A stretch of DNA of 64,000 bases from Deltaproteobacteria bacterium. GTDB lineage: Bacteria > Myxococcota_A > Polyangia > GCA-2747355 > JADLHG01. Position numbers and translations under genes: made by a program. The first letter of the stretch is position 1, and each line of letters starts with the position of its first letter. The stretch covers positions 1-64,000 of the forward strand of contig JADLHG010000040.1 in assembly GCA_020848905.1 (NCBI GenBank). The letters run 5' to 3'. The notes beneath the pieces were generated by a model. It was not told where the DNA came from, searched no databases, and saw only the letters and a list, made by a program, of their open reading frames with translations. This document shows, piece by piece, positions 38,160-46,816 of the stretch.

Positions 38160-40085
38160 TCACGAGAGGTGGGTTTGCCCGCGGAGCCCCGGAAGGAAGA
38201 CGGTGAACTCCGTCCCCTGCCCCACCGTCGAGCGCACCACGATCCGCCCCTGGTGCTCGTCCACGATCCGCTTGGCCACCGACAGTCCGAGACCGGGCCG
38301 CCCGGTGCGCGTCTTCTCCGGCGCGTAGAAGGGCTCGAAGATCCGTCCCAGGTCCGTCGGGCTGATCCCGCGGCCGGTGTCCAGGACCTTGATCGCCACG
38401 GCCTCCTCCACCGCGTGCACCCCCACCGCGAGCTGTCCCCCCTTCGGCATGGCTCGCACCGCGTTCTGCACCAGGTGGAGCAGGACCTGCGAGAGCTCGG
38501 CGGCGTTGCCCCGCACCTCGGGCAAGGCGGGGCCGACCTCCAGCCTGAGCTCCACCTTGGCCTCCGCGAGCCGCGCGGCTGTGAGGGCCAGGGTCTCGCG
38601 CACGAGCCGCGCCACGTCGAGCCGCTGGAGCTCGAGCCCCATCGGTGTCTCGCTGAAGCGCTGCAGGTTGCGGACGATCTCGGCCGTCCGGTCGGCGGCC
38701 TGGATCATTCCCTCGTACGCCTCGCGGTTCGGATCGGTGGGGGTCGCTGACGCGAGAAGCATCTGGCTCAGCCCTGAGATGATGGTCATCGGGTTGTTCA
38801 GCTCGTGGGCCAGGCCCGCGCCGAGCTCGCCCACCGCGCCGAGCTTCTGCGACTGGATGACCTGGTCGATCGCCTCGCGCACCTCGCGGGTCCGCTCCTC
38901 GACGCGCGTCTTCAGCTCGGCGTTCCAGGCCGCCAGCTCGTCCTTCTGGGCCGTGATGGTTCCCATCGACTCGCGGATGGCCTGCGCCATCTGGTTGAAC
39001 GCCGACGCGAGCTGGCCCACCTCGTCCCGGCTCGAGACCGGAACCCGCGCCTCGTAGTCGCCGCTCTCCACGCGACGCGCGGCTCGCGCCAGCTCTCCGA
39101 CGGGGCGGGCCACTCCGCGCCCCAGGTACAGCCCGCCGGCGAGGGCGAAGAGCAGACAGACCCCGGTCCAGATCCAGGTCGCGCCGAGGAGCGCACGGCG
39201 ATTGGCCGCCAGCGATTGGAGCGGTAGCTCGAGCGCCAGTCGATACCCCACCGTCCCCACGGGTGCATGGCTCGCGAGCACCTCGCGCCCGTCGCTGCGA
39301 CGCACGTGGCCGCTGCGGCTCGCCCCGCGCGGCGCGTCGCCCGGAAGTGCGGCGGCCCCAGCATTCGAGGCGCTACGCGGGGCCGCGAGGACCACGCGGC
39401 CCGTCGGGTCGAGAAGGTAGGCCGTGCGCCCGCCGGCCGTCGCTCGGGCGAGAACCTGCTCCACCTCGTCGAGAGAGAGCTCCGCAGCGAGCACCCAGCT
39501 CTCCCCGCGACGCGGCAGGCTCACGCGCACGGCGCACACGACGCGCCCGTCCCCTCCGCTCCCTCGATACGCCGGCCCGAAGGCCACACCGGCGCCGAGG
39601 GCGAGCTCGACAGGAACGTGCGCCGCGAGACGGGCCAGGTCGGCCTCTCGCATGCGCCTGCGCCCCTTCAGGTCCGGCGCGTCGATCGGAACTCCCTCGG
39701 GCAGGTACGCGGGGGGCACGAGCGCGCGCCCTCGTCGGTCGAGGAGCGCCACCGCGTTCACGTAGGCGAGCTGGCGCAAGGGGAGCCGCAGGGCCGTGGC
39801 GAGCTCCGCCCCCTGGAGCTGCTCGAAAGGGAGGTACGAGGCCACGCGACGAAGGTCGTCCGCGGCGGTGCGAAACCAGCCTCCCGCGGCAGCCGCCGTC
39901 TGCACGGCGAGAGCCGTCTGCAGGCGATCCATCTCCGCGTCCAGGGCACGTCCGCTGAGGCCGGCCGTCACGAGGCCGGAGGCCGCGACCGGGAGTGCGG
40001 AGGCCAGGACGAGCACGAGGGCGACTTTGGTCGGGTATCTCACGTCCACCTGGAGCGAGGCCCCGGCGAGGGGCTGGGCCCCCAT
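38160..40085 (-). CDS. membrane sensor histidine kinase (HAMP-HisKA-HATPase)
   Basis: The product is 641 residues. A first helix (about 15-40), an extracytoplasmic Cache-like sensor of about 240 residues and a second helix (about 280-305) are followed by a HAMP domain. Next come a coiled coil, the phospho-His box GELGAGLAHELNNPMTIISG and the ATPase boxes VQNAVRAMP, DTGRGISPTDLG, FEPFYAPEKTRTGRPGLGL. The ATG at 40085 is used; GTG codons 36 and 42 bases downstream are alternatives closer to the first helix. It faces the response regulator gene across 234 bases. No partner is proven, but the pairing is natural. Confidence 0.92.
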   Translation of the reverse strand: MGAQPLAGASLQVDVRYPTKVALVLVLASALPVAASGLVTAGLSGRALDAEMDRLQTALAVQTAAAAGGWFRTAADDLRRVASYLPFEQLQGAELATALRLPLRQLAYVNAVALLDRRGRALVPPAYLPEGVPIDAPDLKGRRRMREADLARLAAHVPVELALGAGVAFGPAYRGSGGDGRVVCAVRVSLPRRGESWVLAAELSLDEVEQVLARATAGGRTAYLLDPTGRVVLAAPRSASNAGAAALPGDAPRGASRSGHVRRSDGREVLASHAPVGTVGYRLALELPLQSLAANRRALLGATWIWTGVCLLFALAGGLYLGRGVARPVGELARAARRVESGDYEARVPVSSRDEVGQLASAFNQMAQAIRESMGTITAQKDELAAWNAELKTRVEERTREVREAIDQVIQSQKLGAVGELGAGLAHELNNPMTIISGLSQMLLASATPTDPNREAYEGMIQAADRTAEIVRNLQRFSETPMGLELQRLDVARLVRETLALTAARLAEAKVELRLEVGPALPEVRGNAAELSQVLLHLVQNAVRAMPKGGQLAVGVHAVEEAVAIKVLDTGRGISPTDLGRIFEPFYAPEKTRTGRPGLGLSVAKRIVDEHQGRIVVRSTVGQGTEFTVFLPGLRGQTHLS

Positions 40086-40319
40086 TGTCGCAAAGCCGTT
40101 GGGAAACGCGACTTTTTGTGCCGGCGCCGGGGGCCGGTCCGGGCGTCCTCGGGGGCCCGAGGGGGCACGACAGGATCCCGAGCCGGATCATTTCTTCTGT
40201 TGCATTTTTGCGTAAGCCAAGTCACTATGTTTTTGTACGACGTAAGCGCCCGTGGCAGGCCGTGCGCCCTGCGAAGCGAACGGACCGGCGCCCGAGGCGG
40301 AAACCAGAGGAGGACGACC
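40086..40319. promoter_or_regulatory. divergent control region of the two-component pair
   Basis: This spacer includes an AT-rich island at about 40190-40245, unusual for this GC-rich window. CGTAAGC occurs twice (near 40214 and 40242), and weak sigma-70-like hexamers (TTGCAT, 17 bases, CACTAT) point toward the response regulator. The assignment is tentative. Confidence 0.4.
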
Positions 40320-41201
40320 ATGGCCGGGCTATTTCAGACCTACGTGGTGGACGACGAGGCGTCGATCCGTCACCTGATCTGTCATCTGCTCAGCCGCAAC
40401 GGCTTCGCGGTGCAGGCCTTCTCCACCGCGGAGGCCTTCCGGCAGGCGGTGGATCCGAGCCAGCCCTACCTCCTCGTCACCGACAAGAACCTGCCGGGAG
40501 ATTCGGGGATCCGCCTCATCGAACAGCTCCGGCAGGAGGGGCACCCCTTCGAGGCCATCCTGATCACCGCCTACGCCGACATGGGCTCCGCGGTGGACGC
40601 CGTCCGTCTGGGGCTCTACAGCTACCTGCCCAAGCCGTTCAACCTGCAGACCCTCGTAACGGACCTCACCGGCGCCGCGAAGCGGCTCGCGGCCCGGGCG
40701 CAGGCGGCCACTCCTCCCGCACTGAAGGCCGAACGCGACGCGCTCCCCGAGGCGCGTCCGCTCCCCGTCGAGAGCCTGATCGCGACCGTCTCGAGCCGCG
40801 TGGCGGGGGCCTTCCGCGAGCAGTGCACGCCCTTCTGGACCGGCGACGCGCCGGCGGCCTCCGTGGTCGTGGCCCCCGAGGTGGCGCAGGAGCTGATGCA
40901 GACGCTGCTCATGTGCGCGCAGCGCAATGCCGCCCCCAAGACGGCCGTGATGCTACACACCGAGCTCGTGGGGGACAGCGTCGAGGTGCACGTGCAGTTC
41001 CGCGCGCAGCGTTCGTTCGCCGAGCGCACGGAGGAGAGCGAACTCGAGCAGGTCTTCGCCTACTGCCGACGGGCCGCCCGGGCCCTCGGCGGCTGCCTGC
41101 ACCTCACCTGGCCGGGCATGAACGAAGTGGACATCACTCTCTGCCTCCCCACCCAGGCAGCGCTCGAGGAGCCCGGGGCCCCGCCCCACTGCTGCAACTG
41201 A
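40320..41201 (+). CDS. response regulator with unusual C-terminal domain
   Basis: The product is 293 residues from the ATG at 40320 after GAGGAGGACG. Residues 1-125 form a receiver domain: acidic pair Asp11-Asp12, phospho-acceptor Asp55 (VTDKNLPGDSG), Thr in LITAYAD and Lys in PKPFN. The C-terminal 150 residues have no DNA-binding motif. They read like a degenerate GHKL/ATPase-type fold (VVAPEVAQELMQTLLMCAQRN, then VEVHVQFRAQRSF, ending MNEVDITLCLP) without the N-box Asn or G-boxes. It may act by protein binding. A strong terminator follows at 41227. Confidence 0.85.
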   Translation: MAGLFQTYVVDDEASIRHLICHLLSRNGFAVQAFSTAEAFRQAVDPSQPYLLVTDKNLPGDSGIRLIEQLRQEGHPFEAILITAYADMGSAVDAVRLGLYSYLPKPFNLQTLVTDLTGAAKRLAARAQAATPPALKAERDALPEARPLPVESLIATVSSRVAGAFREQCTPFWTGDAPAASVVVAPEVAQELMQTLLMCAQRNAAPKTAVMLHTELVGDSVEVHVQFRAQRSFAERTEESELEQVFAYCRRAARALGGCLHLTWPGMNEVDITLCLPTQAALEEPGAPPHCCN

Positions 41202-41226
41202 GAGCGCGTCTGACGTACCGCATCGC

Positions 41227-41262
41227 AAGAGGGCCGGGTCGGCTACCGGCCCTCTTCTCTTT
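41227..41262 (+). terminator. rho-independent terminator after the response regulator
   Basis: A perfect 11-bp stem (AAGAGGGCCGG / CCGGCCCTCTT, 41227-41256, 8-base loop) is followed by CTCTTT. The end of the convergent metallopeptidase frame lies inside the hairpin: its stop TAG is at 41245-41243. Confidence 0.85.
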
Positions 41263-42121
41263 GGGCGGCGCGCCAGCGGCTCTCCAGGTCGGTGAGGCCG
41301 CCCAGCCCGTAGTGGTAACGTAGGCCGTAGTCCACGCCGTACCGCCCGGCCGTCCGGAGGAAGGCGAGCAGCGTAGGACGCCCGCCGAGGCGCACGAGGT
41401 AGCGCACCACCGACACGCTCTGCGCGTAGAAGAGGGACATGTATTCCTCGTCGGGGTAACCCATGCGCACGAGGTCCCGTAGCCGGAAGGGAGCGGCTCG
41501 GCGGAGGCGCGCGCGTAGCGTCTCTTCGCGGCGGCGCTGGTCCCGCTCGGACTCGGCGAGCATGGCCATCCCCTCGTCGGCCCAGCGAGGGAGCGGCTGC
41601 CCTGCCAGCAGCTCGGCCGAGAGCACGTGCGTCACCTCGTGCGGGATCGTGGTCTCGAAGAGGCCATCGTCATCCGCGGCGACGTTGATGCGGCGCTCGA
41701 GCATCTGTCCCGGCGAGAGGCGCGCGGGCCGGGCTTGCGCCGAGCCAGCCTTCGGATCGCCGCCCGTCATCTGCACCAGCTCTTCCGTCGAGCGATAGAG
41801 GTAGAGGTCGCAACGGGGCGACCAGGCCAGCGCGGGGGCCCGGCCAGTCCAGTCCCGATAGAGACGCACGCGCGCCGCCTCGGCCGCCGCCGCCAGACGC
41901 GGGGCGAGCTCCCCGTCGAGGTAGAGGACGCGGAAGCTCCGGCTCTCGTGAACCCGCCACCGCAGAGGGCCCGCGCGGGGCGCCGCGGGGCGGGCCAGCC
42001 GCGGTCGGTCGTCGAAGCGGCGCGGCCCGGGCGGATCTCCCCCGGGCCGCGCGGTAGCGCCACCCATGCCGAGCAGCGCCGCCAGCAGGCCAGCGCACAG
42101 GGTGCACAGTCGAAGCGTCAT
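41243..42121 (-). CDS. secreted gluzincin metallopeptidase (peptidase MA-like)
   Basis: The product is 292 residues with a signal peptide (MTLRLCTLCAGLLAALLGMGGATA). The zinc motif HEVTH lies at residues 161-165, and the third ligand region WADEGMAMLAE about 20 residues later matches the HExxH...E order of the MA-like family. ESRSFRVLYLDGELAPRLAAAAEAARVRL before it is also typical. The reaction is predicted peptide-bond hydrolysis in the periplasm or outside. The ATG at 42121 is preferred to 42154 because it places the Arg before the hydrophobic core. The C-terminus overlaps the terminator hairpin of the convergent gene. Confidence 0.85.
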   Translation of the reverse strand: MTLRLCTLCAGLLAALLGMGGATARPGGDPPGPRRFDDRPRLARPAAPRAGPLRWRVHESRSFRVLYLDGELAPRLAAAAEAARVRLYRDWTGRAPALAWSPRCDLYLYRSTEELVQMTGGDPKAGSAQARPARLSPGQMLERRINVAADDDGLFETTIPHEVTHVLSAELLAGQPLPRWADEGMAMLAESERDQRRREETLRARLRRAAPFRLRDLVRMGYPDEEYMSLFYAQSVSVVRYLVRLGGRPTLLAFLRTAGRYGVDYGLRYHYGLGGLTDLESRWRAAQREEGR

Positions 42122-42281
42122 CGTGGAGCCTCGTCGCGAGGCCAACGGATACAAGAGTGCAAGAGCCAGGCCGCGGCGACACGCCGACCCGTGCCAGGAG
42201 AAGCGGGGCGTTAGGCCGAAGGCCGCGGCACCGGAAGGCCCCCTGGCCGGCCAGTCGCGCCACTCTCCGGGGAGGACGCGG

Positions 42282-44918
42282 TCAGGGAAAGCTCTTCGAA
42301 GGGGTGAACGAGCCGTTGCCGTCGGCGTCCACGTAGATCGGGTTCGTCAGGCCGAAGGGCTCCCCGCCGCGCACCACCGGGTCGAGGGTCCCCGTGCCCG
42401 TGGCCACGACGACCACCCAGGTGTCGCGCGTCACCTCGAGTTCGACCGTGCCCTGATAGCGCACGACCGGGTTCGACGGATCTTGGGTGGCCGCGCCCAG
42501 CTCGATGCGCTTCGCGGTGACCCCACCCACGATGACCTCCAGAGCCTCCGCCGGGACCCAGCGCGGCGCCTGCACCTTGATCGCGAGCTTCACCTTGCCC
42601 CCCTCGGCGCGCACGAGCTCTCCGAGGCCCTTCCCTTCGGCTTCGGCGGTGACGAAGATCCCCCCGCTCACCGCCACGCGCTGCGCCTTGACCGACCGCG
42701 CCAGCTCCTCGAGGCTCACGGCCGCCGGCTCGTCGGTGGAGAGCTTGACGTAGTTCCGCGGGTAGCCCACCTCGGCCGAGAACGCGTTGTGCGAGTCCGA
42801 GTTCCCGGTTGCCGTGACGCGCAGGCCGCGCTCGAGCAGAGAAAACCAGTCCGCCACGGTTCGCTCCCGGTTCGCGCGCCACCCCGAGCCGTTGAAGACC
42901 TCCACCGCGTCGAACGCCGTGCTCCACTCGGCCTGCAGCCTGGTCTGCCCCGTGAGCGGGTCGTAGCCCACGTAGGTGAAGTAGGCCATCGCCGGGGCGC
43001 GCGGGTGGTTCACCTGCAACACCGCCTGCGGCCACCTCCGACGGACCTCGGCGAAGACGGCCGGAGGGGTCAGCTCGTACCAGACGAGAGCCCCTCGGTT
43101 GGGCAAACTCGGGTCGGCCTCGATCGGAAACGGATTGAAGTGCCCGTAGACGAAGCTCGTGATCTCCTCGCCGACCACGCCGCGCACGAACCTCTGCAGT
43201 CCGAGCTTCGCGATGGTGGGCCCGTAGTCGCCCACGTACTCGTGTTCGGTGCAGACCGGAAGCTCGACCCCCTCCGCGGCGAGGGCCGAGACCTTGAGCT
43301 CGTAGAGATCGCTCGAATCGGGAGACCACATGGCGTGCACGTGGAAGTCGCCCGACATGTACCCTCGCGTGTCCACGGAGCGCGTGAGCCGAAAGGCCAC
43401 GGCCTGCGGCGCACCGCTGGCCGCGGTCACCTCCCGCTCGTCGAGCTCGTACTCGAAGCCACGGCTAGCGGTCAGCCGGTACTCCCCGGGAGGCAGGGCC
43501 AGCTCACCCGTGCCTCCGAGGTAGAAGGCCACCTGCGCCGCCCCGGCCGGAAACGCGCGCTCGCCGAAGCTCGCCGGAAACGCGCGCGGCTTGGTGTTGG
43601 GCATGGCGATCACCTTCGCCGGCAGGTCGGCTCCCGCCACGTCGCTGACGGTGAAGGTCACCCGGGAGCTCTCGCCCACCGACAGGTCCGCCGACCCGCC
43701 GGAGGTCTCCACGCGCACCTCGCGGTCCACCGACGGCGCCCGGCCGTCCGCCACCGCCGTCACGCGATACGTGCCGGGCCCCACGGCCACGCGATAGTCG
43801 CCCTTCGCGTCTGTGCGTCCGCCGGTCACGTACTTCGGCGGCGACTCCACGGTGGTCAGGTGCACCCGCGCCTCCGCCACGGGGGTCGTTCCGCTCAGCA
43901 CTCTCCCCGAGAGCTCCGCCAGCGGGGGCTGGCCGAGCACGCTGCGCACTCCCCGCAGCACGGCGTCCGGCGTCCCGTCGGACACGACCAGCCGGTAGCG
44001 CCGAACCGATTCCCCCGCCGCGGGGATGCTCCACTCCCCGTTCGACATGAGCCAGGTGCCGCTCACGACCACGAGCGGCGTGACCTGCCCCTCGGAGGGC
44101 ACGAGCGCGTAGCCGACGCTGCGCGCGATCATGCCCACGTACCTTCCCGGGAAGGTGCTCGAGGTGTCGAAGCCCACCCCCTCCATGAAGAAGTCCGCTC
44201 CGTCCCCGGCGAGAACCCCCAGGATGGCGGTGGTTGTGATGTTCGTCGTCCGGTGGCGGTTGATCACCCTCCAGCGGATCTCGAGGGCGTCGCTCTCGGG
44301 CTCGAGGACGTAGTCCATCACGATCGCGCAGGGCGGGAGCTTGCCGAGCGCGAAGCTCGCGAAGACCGGCACGGCGACCGGCTCGCCGATCACGCGCACC
44401 ACGGCGGCCTTCCCGTCGCTGCCGTCGGCGATCACCCCGACGCTCGTCGGCCGGACCGTCTGCGTCCCCACCCCGAAGATCATCTCTCCGAGGAGACTTC
44501 GCGCCTGCTCCCCCGCCTGTCCGAGGCGCACGGCGTCCACGACCTGGCCCCCGTAGGTCCCGATGCCGTCCGACCGACGACCATCCTGGACGATGAACGC
44601 CACGCGCGCGTTGTAGAGACGATAGTCTCCGACGCGTCCGCGCACCTTCACTCCGGAGAGGAGCTGCGCCGCGTCCGTCACGCGACCGGCGCGAACCTGC
44701 CCGGCTCCCAGCGTCTCGTCGACGCGCGCGTGCCCTGCCCCCCCGGAGGGTAGGTCCAGCGGCAGCGGACCCAGGTCCCCTCGAGCGGCATCCGAGGCTC
44801 TCCCGTCGCCCGCCGGAGGCGTTCCCCCCGCGTCCGCCACGGGCCGCCAATCGTCGTCGCAGGCGGCGAAGAGAGCCAGAGAGAGCAAGAATCCACGAAC
44901 GAGCGCTACCGGCTTCAT
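42282..44918 (-). CDS. CehA/McbA-like PHP-domain metallohydrolase lipoprotein
   Basis: The product is 878 residues from the ATG at 44918, with lipobox LALFAAC (Cys22). The first half is beta-rich and includes carboxypeptidase-regulatory-like modules (AEARVHLTTVESPPKYVTGGRTDAKGDYRVAVGPGTYRV and similar). The catalytic part near residue 530 has GDFHVHAMWSPDSSDL and VCTEHEYVGDYG, the metal ligands of the PHP fold. NSDSHNAFS follows near residue 710. The C-terminus carries DADGNGSFTPSK, a calcium-loop-like sequence. Family members hydrolyse ester or phosphoester bonds; the substrate is unknown. Location is the periplasm or outer surface. Confidence 0.85.
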   Translation of the reverse strand: MKPVALVRGFLLSLALFAACDDDWRPVADAGGTPPAGDGRASDAARGDLGPLPLDLPSGGAGHARVDETLGAGQVRAGRVTDAAQLLSGVKVRGRVGDYRLYNARVAFIVQDGRRSDGIGTYGGQVVDAVRLGQAGEQARSLLGEMIFGVGTQTVRPTSVGVIADGSDGKAAVVRVIGEPVAVPVFASFALGKLPPCAIVMDYVLEPESDALEIRWRVINRHRTTNITTTAILGVLAGDGADFFMEGVGFDTSSTFPGRYVGMIARSVGYALVPSEGQVTPLVVVSGTWLMSNGEWSIPAAGESVRRYRLVVSDGTPDAVLRGVRSVLGQPPLAELSGRVLSGTTPVAEARVHLTTVESPPKYVTGGRTDAKGDYRVAVGPGTYRVTAVADGRAPSVDREVRVETSGGSADLSVGESSRVTFTVSDVAGADLPAKVIAMPNTKPRAFPASFGERAFPAGAAQVAFYLGGTGELALPPGEYRLTASRGFEYELDEREVTAASGAPQAVAFRLTRSVDTRGYMSGDFHVHAMWSPDSSDLYELKVSALAAEGVELPVCTEHEYVGDYGPTIAKLGLQRFVRGVVGEEITSFVYGHFNPFPIEADPSLPNRGALVWYELTPPAVFAEVRRRWPQAVLQVNHPRAPAMAYFTYVGYDPLTGQTRLQAEWSTAFDAVEVFNGSGWRANRERTVADWFSLLERGLRVTATGNSDSHNAFSAEVGYPRNYVKLSTDEPAAVSLEELARSVKAQRVAVSGGIFVTAEAEGKGLGELVRAEGGKVKLAIKVQAPRWVPAEALEVIVGGVTAKRIELGAATQDPSNPVVRYQGTVELEVTRDTWVVVVATGTGTLDPVVRGGEPFGLTNPIYVDADGNGSFTPSKSFP

Positions 44919-45029
44919 GCCGCGCAGCCTACCACAGCACCGCTCCGGGGCCCCCCCGGCGACCACGACGCACCTCGCGGCCCCGCCCGCGGAGGTCCCA
45001 CGCACCGCGCGTCTTCGACTGCGCTCGTC

Positions 45030-45980
45030 CTAGGGTCGGCTGAGCTTGAGCGTGACTGCCAGGTTCGAGCCCGGAGCCGCGGCCACGTTCTCCACGATCG
45101 CATGGTAGGTCCCCGCGAACGGGAGGTTGCCCGTGAGCAGCGAATCGCTCTGGCTCCCCGAGAGGTCCTCGTTCGTCCCGAGCCAGGCCGCCTGACCGGG
45201 GTGAAACAAGCTCAGGCGCGTATCCGCGTCCGAGGGCGGAACGAGCCGCTTCGCCAGGACCGTCACGTCCACTTTCTCGTCCTTCTGGGCCGTGAAGGCG
45301 AAGACGAGCACCGTACCGTAGGGGGAGATGGTGGCCTTGGTCTCGCTCCCCACCGTCGCCGAGATGGGCGGCCGGGAGAGCCCCAGCACCGTGAGCGCGT
45401 AGGTGAGCGCGGGGCCCCCCACGTGCTGCGACGAGCCGCCCACGTTGCGCAGGTCCCGTACCGCCACGAAGTAGGCTCCGCTCTTGAGGACGTAGTACTC
45501 GGCGAAGGTCTCCCCGCTGGCCGAGCTCGTAACCGAGGCGGGGACGCCGAGGCCCTTCTCCCCGAAGACAGCCAGGTGCGGCCGCAGTCCGCCCTGTCCT
45601 TGCACCCGCGCGACGAGGCGGTCACCCGCCTGCGCCTGAAAGGTGAAGACGTCGGCGTCGTCCGCCACGCCGATGCTCCCGCGCACGAGCACCGGCACCT
45701 TGATCGCGTTCACCTCGGTCGTCGTCTTGCCGTCGTTCGGTTCGCTCTCGCTCACCGAGGCCGCCGCGTCGCCGGGCCGCTGGTCGGCGCTCTTCGCGTC
45801 CGCGCGAGCGCCATCCGTCACCCGGGCGTCGGCACGCGCCGCATCGCCACCTGCGCCGTCCACGCGCGGCGCCGCGCTGTCTCCCTGGCCCCCGGCATCC
45901 CCGCCGCCCGGCGTCGTCGTCGCGCTGCAGGCGCCGCAGAGCAGCGCCCCAGAGACCAGCAACCAGCCCTTCATGTGCAT
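45030..45980 (-). CDS. PPC-domain-like lipoprotein
   Basis: The product is 316 residues from the ATG at 45980, favoured over the internal ATG at 45974 by GAGGGAG five bases upstream. Signal peptide and lipobox end at LLCGAC (Cys18). A short Gly/Asp/Arg/Ala linker (residues 24-70) is followed by two beta-sandwich modules that resemble bacterial pre-peptidase C-terminal domains (SESEPNDGKTTTE, then DADVFTFQAQAGDRLVARVQGQ). No catalytic domain is present. The role is probably binding or stabilisation on the cell surface. It lies 111 bases upstream of the PHP lipoprotein gene on the same strand and may be cotranscribed. Confidence 0.78.
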   Translation of the reverse strand: MHMKGWLLVSGALLCGACSATTTPGGGDAGGQGDSAAPRVDGAGGDAARADARVTDGARADAKSADQRPGDAAASVSESEPNDGKTTTEVNAIKVPVLVRGSIGVADDADVFTFQAQAGDRLVARVQGQGGLRPHLAVFGEKGLGVPASVTSSASGETFAEYYVLKSGAYFVAVRDLRNVGGSSQHVGGPALTYALTVLGLSRPPISATVGSETKATISPYGTVLVFAFTAQKDEKVDVTVLAKRLVPPSDADTRLSLFHPGQAAWLGTNEDLSGSQSDSLLTGNLPFAGTYHAIVENVAAAPGSNLAVTLKLSRP

Positions 45981-46040
45981 GGCTCCCTCACGGTCTGAAC
46001 CGGGCCCTCGTCGCACGATCCACGCGCCTCTCGCAATTAG

Positions 46041-46052
46041 AGAATGCATTCT
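46041..46052. promoter_or_regulatory. 12-bp palindrome in a divergent spacer
   Basis: AGAATGCATTCT is self-complementary and lies in the 176-base spacer between the PPC-like lipoprotein and the PEBP gene. A TCTAAT hexamer lies next to it on the minus strand. It could be an operator; no regulator is known. Confidence 0.35.
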
Positions 46053-46156
46053 AGAGTCATGCGGGGGATTGGGAAGGACGCCCCCTCCCCTCCCTGGAAA
46101 TGGCGCACGCGGAGGCGTAGAGTCCCCTCGACGCGCCAGCCGAAGGAGAAGACACG

Positions 46157-46741
46157 ATGCGTCGCCACGCGTGGTTGGGAGCGCTCGTCGCACTGGCGAG
46201 CTGCTCGAAGGTGACCTCCAGGGAGGGAGGCGTCCCGCCGTCACCCCCGGAGGCTGGGAAGAAGAAGGAGGGAACCATGTCGTTCACCATGACGTCCACA
46301 GCCGTCACCCCCGAGGCCGCGATCCCGAAGGCGCACACCGGAGAGGGGATCGACCGCTCGCCGCCGCTCGCCTGGAGCGGAGCGCCGGCGGGCACCAAGT
46401 ACTTCGCCCTGGTCTGCGAAGATCCCGACGCTCCCGTCGGCAACTGGGTCCACTGGACCCTCTACGACCTGCCGGCCCAGGTCACGAGCCTGGCCGAGGG
46501 GGTCGGCAAGAACCCGTCGCTACCGAGCGGCGCCCGGCAGGGAAAGAACTCGTGGGGGGAGCTCGGCTACCGCGGCCCGATGCCGCCCAAGGGGCACGGG
46601 CGGCACCGCTACTACTTCCGCCTCTACGCCCTCTCCGCGCCCACCGGCCTGCCATCGGGGGCGAGCCGTGAAGAGCTCGCTCGCGCCCTCGAGGGGAAGG
46701 TCCTCGGCAGGGCCGAGCTCATGGGGACCTATCAGCGGTAG
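46157..46741 (+). CDS. YbhB/YbcL-family PEBP lipoprotein
   Basis: The product is 194 residues. The N-terminus MRRHAWLGALVALASC has a lipobox at Cys16, unusual for the mostly cytoplasmic YbhB/YbcL proteins. The PEBP fold is complete: SPPLAWSGAPAGTKYFALVCEDPDAP, WVHWTLYDLP, GKNSWGELGYRGPMPPKGHGRHRYYFRLYAL, the ligand-site motifs of the family. PEBP proteins bind anionic ligands. Family activity in bacteria is mostly unknown. It converges on cysE across a hairpin. Confidence 0.9.
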   Translation: MRRHAWLGALVALASCSKVTSREGGVPPSPPEAGKKKEGTMSFTMTSTAVTPEAAIPKAHTGEGIDRSPPLAWSGAPAGTKYFALVCEDPDAPVGNWVHWTLYDLPAQVTSLAEGVGKNPSLPSGARQGKNSWGELGYRGPMPPKGHGRHRYYFRLYALSAPTGLPSGASREELARALEGKVLGRAELMGTYQR

Positions 46742-46790
46742 TGGCGCGCAGGAGGTAAGCCGCGAGCTGGCCGGCCCACGCCCACGCTCG

Positions 46791-46816
46791 CTAGGCGCGT
46801 CGGCCCACGCGCCTAG
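46791..46816. terminator. hairpin between convergent PEBP and cysE genes
   Basis: CTAGGCGCGT (46791-46800) and ACGCGCCTAG (46807-46816) form a perfect 10-bp stem with a 6-base loop. It contains the cysE stop codon. It lacks a T-run, so bidirectional termination is only likely. Confidence 0.6.
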
